Assembly: GCA_022376465.1 (NCBI GenBank)
Contig: JACDTU010000007.1
Coordinates: forward strand, 620,001-684,000
Source of the DNA: Cubamyces lactineus
Taxonomy: Eukaryota; Basidiomycota; Agaricomycetes; Polyporales; Polyporaceae
Direction: 5' to 3'
Length of the DNA stretch: 64,000 nt
Part shown: positions 60,171 through 64,000 of the stretch, one piece after another
How the letters are laid out: the number at the start of each line of letters is the position of its first letter
How positions within the stretch are numbered: the first letter of the stretch is position 1
Made by a program: the position numbers and the translations under genes
Notes under the pieces: generated by a model
The model's input: the letters and a program-made list of their open reading frames with translations, nothing else
Told to the model about the DNA's origin: nothing
Database searches by the model: none

Positions 60171-61755
60171 CTAAGCATACAGGGACTCCAGCAACGCCAC
60201 AACCTTTGGCAAGAGAGGGTCGTCCTGAGCACCTACGGCCAGCTGGGCGATCTGCGGTAGATCCTCGCGCGGGACCTTGTATTCTGAGAGCGTGGAGTGC
60301 AAGCCCAGGTCATCCACGAGCCTAGAGATGAACGGTGAGTTCGCGCTTCATGGCATGTGGTCGAGTGATAGGGGGGGATGTACGCACTTCTGGATATCGG
60401 CGGAGAGTTTCAAGACGTCTCTTTCGAGAGAGCCGGTCGAGGGCTGGCGAAGGTGGAAGAGCGCGCCTGCAAGCCATTCCTTGTCTTCTTTAGACGCGAC
60501 CTCAGCCTTGAGCGCGACGACTGGTGCGAGAGTGAGACACTGTAGAATGAATCGTCGTCAATATCGCGCTAAACCGCCTGTCGCATCGATACTGACGGAG
60601 GTGATGCCATGCGGAATGCTGTACCGCGCGCCCAGCTTATGCCCAAGTGCGTGTGATAGCCCAAGCGCGCTGTAAGAAGTGTGGGATGTCATTCCACATC
60701 CTAAAAGATCACACAGGCGATGCGGTGCGTACCTGTACTTCTCCAGCTTCAGTGGCCACAAGCTCATCCACGATGCGATTTGCAGCTTCTGGCGCACATC
60801 GATGGCTTGTGGATTCGCCTTGGACTCCGGGAGGTACTTGAACAGGTCAACAAGGGCTGCATAGCAGAGATACTTGATGGGTGGCGGGACAAGGGGGCGG
60901 TACAGATTCTCTGGAGCGCACGGTCAGATTACATTCGTCCAGGATGACATGATCAGAGTATACTTACCAACCGCGTGATCTACAGCACGCATGCCGGTAG
61001 ATAGCCTGCGATAATCGGTGAGTACATGGATCCCCGCGCTTCGCGCTGTGCATACCAAAGGCGTTCGGGGGTGGCCAGGGTGAGCTCGGCGTCGAGGATG
61101 ATTCCCGCAGGTGCCAACTCAGGTGAGCTCACCGCGACTTTGTAGCCTTCGTCGTTGGTGTATCCCGCTCCGGACTACAGAAGATTCACGTCGGGTCAGT
61201 GAGACTGTGCCGCGGCCACAAGCATTGACTACCAACCGTGTATTCCGCCGCGCTCAACGTCGTGGGAATGGCAATCTGTCGGAGGAATGGGCCACCCGTC
61301 TCCTGCTGCTGGAAGTACAAGATGGCTTTGGCGGCATCGACGGGAGAGCCGCCACCGACGCTGACAATCACGTCCGCGCCTACGTCCTTGAACCGCTTCA
61401 AACCATCGCGTATGCCCGCGATCGGCGAGTGCTGGCCGATCTCGTAGAACGTTGCACCGTAGGCGTTGTGCTCTTTCAGGATGTTCTCCACCTTCTTCAC
61501 GATGTCGGTCTACATGATGCACAGACGTTATTGTAAGCGTAGGGAATAGGAGAACGAAGAGATGGTGCTGACCTTATCGTGGAGACTGCGGCCGGTCACT
61601 ACGAAAGCCTTCTTCGCTCCGATGATGCTCAAGAGCTTAGGCAAGGCCGTCTTCACTGATCCCGGACCATAGTGGACACCCTTCAGAGTATCCGTCCACG
61701 CATAGGACCCGTGAAGGTCAGAAGAGTCGTACTTCGAGGGGTCAAGGCTTGACAT
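60171..61755 (-). CDS. Iron-containing alcohol dehydrogenase, maleylacetate-reductase-like
   Basis: Eight minus-strand exons (61573-61755, 61237-61509, 61056-61174, 60968-61005, 60733-60910, 60597-60669, 60388-60539, 60171-60321) encode 388 residues, the usual length. The NAD(P) motif is VSVGGGSPVDAAKAI. Substrate/metal regions: AIPTTLSAAEYTSGAGYT, STGMRAVDHAVENLY, and ALGLSHALGHKLGARYSIPHG with the three His of the metal/active site. The C-terminus is LPQIAQLAVG. Maleylacetate reductase (EC 1.3.1.32) completes hydroxyquinol ring-cleavage in fungi; other group III Fe-dehydrogenases are possible. Introns 1 and 6 have GTCAGY donors. A role in aromatic catabolism would suit the lignin-attack genes nearby, but that link is inference. 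Confidence 0.92.
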
Positions 61756-62622
61756 GAGTGTCTGACGTCGGTGACAAGTCGTTTGTGGATTCGCAGGGTA
61801 GTAGCTGCGACTCGAAGTATCTTGGGACGCAGCCGGAGGATATATACGAAGTCAGAACGGCGGGCCCCTGGGACGATATCATGGCGTCAGCGGACGGGAT
61901 ATGTCATGCTATTGTCATCTGATCAGCCAATTAACACGCCGCTTTCCTTTTCGATAGAGGTTTCTCGCATCCCTGATCGACAGCGTCAGAAAGACAGCCA
62001 TCTTCAATACAAAGGCATGTCCTTGTAGCGCGCTCTTGTCCTCTAGTGATTGGCGTAGTTATTCTGAGCCAGAGATAGTGTACCTGCATCACATTTGTTT
62101 CAACCGCCCACATTCAATGCCCGACTTGGTCGGAGTGCCATAGTACCGGAGTCCACATTGCGGTAGCACCGCCACTTGTAGGAGTTTCTGCAGTTGCTTC
62201 GTGCCATTGCTGCTCCCAGCTTGGCACCATGATCATCATAGTGCCCTATCGACCGCAAATGTTGACATACACCCTCGGGCTTTGGAGGTAGTTCTCTAGA
62301 CATCGCGGTCGGCCATCGGGCTGCTGCACATCGGGCTGACTAAGAGCATGCTCATGGTGCCATCCCAAAGGCGCCTAACACCAAAGGGAGCAATGCTGTG
62401 TAGACTCTAGACCCTGGGAGTCGAAGAGGACCCCTGACATATAATAGTGGTCTCGTTCGGTAGCTTTTGACCAATTTGCCTTCCATAGCACGACAGTATA
62501 CCGGTCACTACCTTCGCTCTTCGTCAGCACAGGTAAAGCGAGTCAATGTCACCACAGTCCACTTTTCAGATGTAGTCCATTCGTGCTGACTTCGAACTAT
62601 CCTTTTGATTGCAGACCCGGGT
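61756..62622. other. Divergent promoter region
   Basis: Lies between the minus-strand dehydrogenase and the second metallo-beta-lactamase gene. No gene seen. A likely 5'-UTR intron ends at TTGCAG just before 62616. Confidence 0.5.
61841..61846 (-). promoter_or_regulatory. TATA box of the dehydrogenase gene
   Basis: TATATA 86 bp upstream of the start codon on the minus strand. Confidence 0.55.
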
Positions 62623-63519
62623 ATGAGTCTCCCACCGCCCTCTGAAAACCAGGCGTTCTGCCATGTTTCTGCGCTCTTTGCTGGGAGCGTGGACTTCCCA
62701 TTAGCATGGGTCCTCGACGGCGTGAGCGAGGATAAGCGCGCCATCGCGCCCGCGCTCTGCTTCCTCCTTCGCCGCTCGTCTAAGAAGGACGAGACCTTCC
62801 TGTTCGACCTGGGCATACGCTCCGACTACCAGAATCTGCCACCCGCGGGGCTCAAGTATGTCGTCGAGCGCCTCGGCTTCCGCATCTCCGTCCCGCAAGA
62901 CGCTGCCGCTGCCCTAGCCAAGGGCGGCCTGAAGCCCACCGACATCACATACCTCTGCTACTCCCACCTGCACTTCGACCACACCGGCGATGCCGCGCCC
63001 TTCACGAACGCGACGTTCCTCATAGGAGAAGGCGCACGCCCGCTCCTCGAGAACGCCTACCCGAAGAACCCTGACTCGCCCCTGTCCGCGGACGTCGTTC
63101 CAGACGGCCGCCCCACGCGCTTCCTCGACCCGTCCGGCTGGCCGCCGCTCGGCCCGTTCCCGCACGCGCTCGACTTCTACGGGGACGGGAGCCTGTACAT
63201 CGTCGACGCGGGCGCGGGGCACTTCCCGGGGCACGTCAACGTGCTCGCGCGCACGTCCGCGGACGGCGGCTGGATCTACCTCGCGGGCGACAGCGCGCAC
63301 CACTGGGACCTCATCACCGGCAAGGGCCGGATCGCGAAGACGGACCACTTTGGGTGCGCGCATTTGAACCCGGCCGCGTCGGAGGAGCACATCGCGCGCA
63401 TACGCGAGCTGATGGAGAAGAACAGGAGGGTGAGGGTGTTGTTGGCGCATGACGAGCCGTGGTACTCTGAGAACAAGGACGGGCCTGCTTTCTGGCCGGG
63501 CGAGATACCCTCCTTGTGA
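62623..63519 (+). CDS. Metallo-beta-lactamase-fold hydrolase (lactonase-like), paralogue 2
   Basis: An intronless coding frame of 298 residues, closely related to 51166-52056 along its whole length. Zinc motif SHLHFDHTG (H115, H117, D119, H120), PGH in GAGHFPGHVNVLAR, Asp in LAGDSAHH and His in VLLAHDEPWY. The ATG at 62623 is chosen because it aligns with the N-terminus of paralogue 1 (PAPNQAYC against PSENQAFC). The open frame extends upstream to 62605 without a better start, and a TTGCAG just upstream suggests a spliced 5' UTR. Function as for paralogue 1: cytosolic zinc hydrolase of unknown substrate. Confidence 0.9.
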   Translation: MSLPPPSENQAFCHVSALFAGSVDFPLAWVLDGVSEDKRAIAPALCFLLRRSSKKDETFLFDLGIRSDYQNLPPAGLKYVVERLGFRISVPQDAAAALAKGGLKPTDITYLCYSHLHFDHTGDAAPFTNATFLIGEGARPLLENAYPKNPDSPLSADVVPDGRPTRFLDPSGWPPLGPFPHALDFYGDGSLYIVDAGAGHFPGHVNVLARTSADGGWIYLAGDSAHHWDLITGKGRIAKTDHFGCAHLNPAASEEHIARIRELMEKNRRVRVLLAHDEPWYSENKDGPAFWPGEIPSL

Positions 63520-63783
63520 TGTGTGCGAAAGGCGTATGAGTTAGGAAGTACGTTGGTTTTCGTCGATCTCTTCGCTGTCGCTCACGCATTGACACCTTCT
63601 GTACTATTAGATAGCTTGCGGACTCGTGGAAGTAGTAGTATGTAGTATTGTATAACATGATCAATCACCAATCTCATGCGTGTCATACCTCTATTCTGTA
63701 TGCTCACACGGCCTGACAAGATGGCTCTCACCAGGCATCGTACCACCCAAGCCGAACACTACAGCGGAAGCGTCGATGACAGG

Positions 63784-63901
63784 CTACGCGGCACAAAGTG
63801 GCGCCATATCGCGCACAAACGCAACCCGAGTGTATTCGCCGAGGAAGGGAACGTCCTCAAAACCCTCCGGCGAGGTCACGATGTGCACAAACTCCAAAGC
63901 T
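63784..63901 (-). CDS. Possible last exon of a gene entering from the right edge
   Basis: On the minus strand a short frame (EFVHIVTSPEGFEDVPF, then GEYTRVAFVRDMAPL) ends in TAG at 63784-63786. It has coding-like composition and follows TTGCAG/TAAG acceptor-like sites, with a CAG/GTACGT donor near 63979. Too little is visible to name it, and the exact acceptor is unclear. Confidence 0.3.
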
Positions 63902-64000
63902 TATGACTGCAATGGAAAGTGCATTCCCGAGGTGACTGGCACGCCACGGGCGTACGCAGCGATAAACGCACAGACGTACCTGTATTGCATCCACCGGTTG

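Overview
The window is a piece of a nuclear genome from a wood-decaying basidiomycete, most likely a white-rot agaricomycete of polypore type. Protein-coding genes are cut by many short introns (mostly 49-68 nt, GT-AG, with CTRAY-like branch sites). The gene set includes a secreted class II peroxidase with a versatile-peroxidase active site, a CBM1-bearing family-1 carbohydrate esterase, multi-exon P450s, a caleosin and a HET-domain protein. Splice models were built by hand from reading frame, donor/acceptor sites and protein family patterns. Each model gives an exact multiple of three, except the two genes cut by the window edges. No RNA gene, CRISPR array or complete retroelement was recognised.

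Layout, left to right. 1-1.25 kb: 5' part of a mitochondrial Mtf2-like gene (minus). 2.5-5.6 kb: first copy of an unclassified DDE-transposase-like gene. 6.1-6.6 kb: dead LINE tail. 7.5-8.4 kb: caleosin. 8.9-9.4 kb: palindrome-bearing local repeats, then the first of two copies of a roughly 290-bp dispersed repeat (second copy at 14.9 kb). 12.0-13.5 kb: single-pass membrane protein. 16.4-18.6 kb: mitochondrial-type cation diffusion facilitator. 19.7-21.2 kb: versatile peroxidase. 21.8-30.3 kb: two P450 genes with identical 14-exon structure, separated by P450 relics. 32-33.5 kb: Ser-rich protein. 34.4-35.9 kb: Dcc1 cohesion factor. 36.0-37.7 kb: DUF262 protein. 38.0-40.0 kb: NIPA-type magnesium transporter, divergent from the DUF262 gene. 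40.8-42.2 kb: CBM1 esterase. 43.4-44.9 kb: HET protein. 45.6-47.7 kb: MFS monocarboxylate-type transporter. 48.2-50.5 kb: Tcp11/Sok1 protein. 51.2-63.5 kb: two intronless metallo-beta-lactamase paralogues flanking a membrane protein, the second DDE-like gene and an iron-containing alcohol dehydrogenase/maleylacetate reductase.

Functional threads. Peroxidase, P450s, esterase and maleylacetate-reductase-like enzyme fit lignocellulose attack and processing of aromatic products, but they are dispersed, not a co-regulated cluster. Housekeeping genes (Mtf2-like, Dcc1, Tcp11, Mg and cation transporters) sit between accessory genes. The most unusual content is the pair of long, intact, diverged DDE-like genes with shared intron positions, a basic N-terminus, coiled coil, HTH-like block and a CxxH motif. 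Other oddities are 7-, 11- and 16-nt microexons, a likely GC-AG intron, a P450 whose last intron lacks a usable acceptor, and the intronless hydrolase pair.
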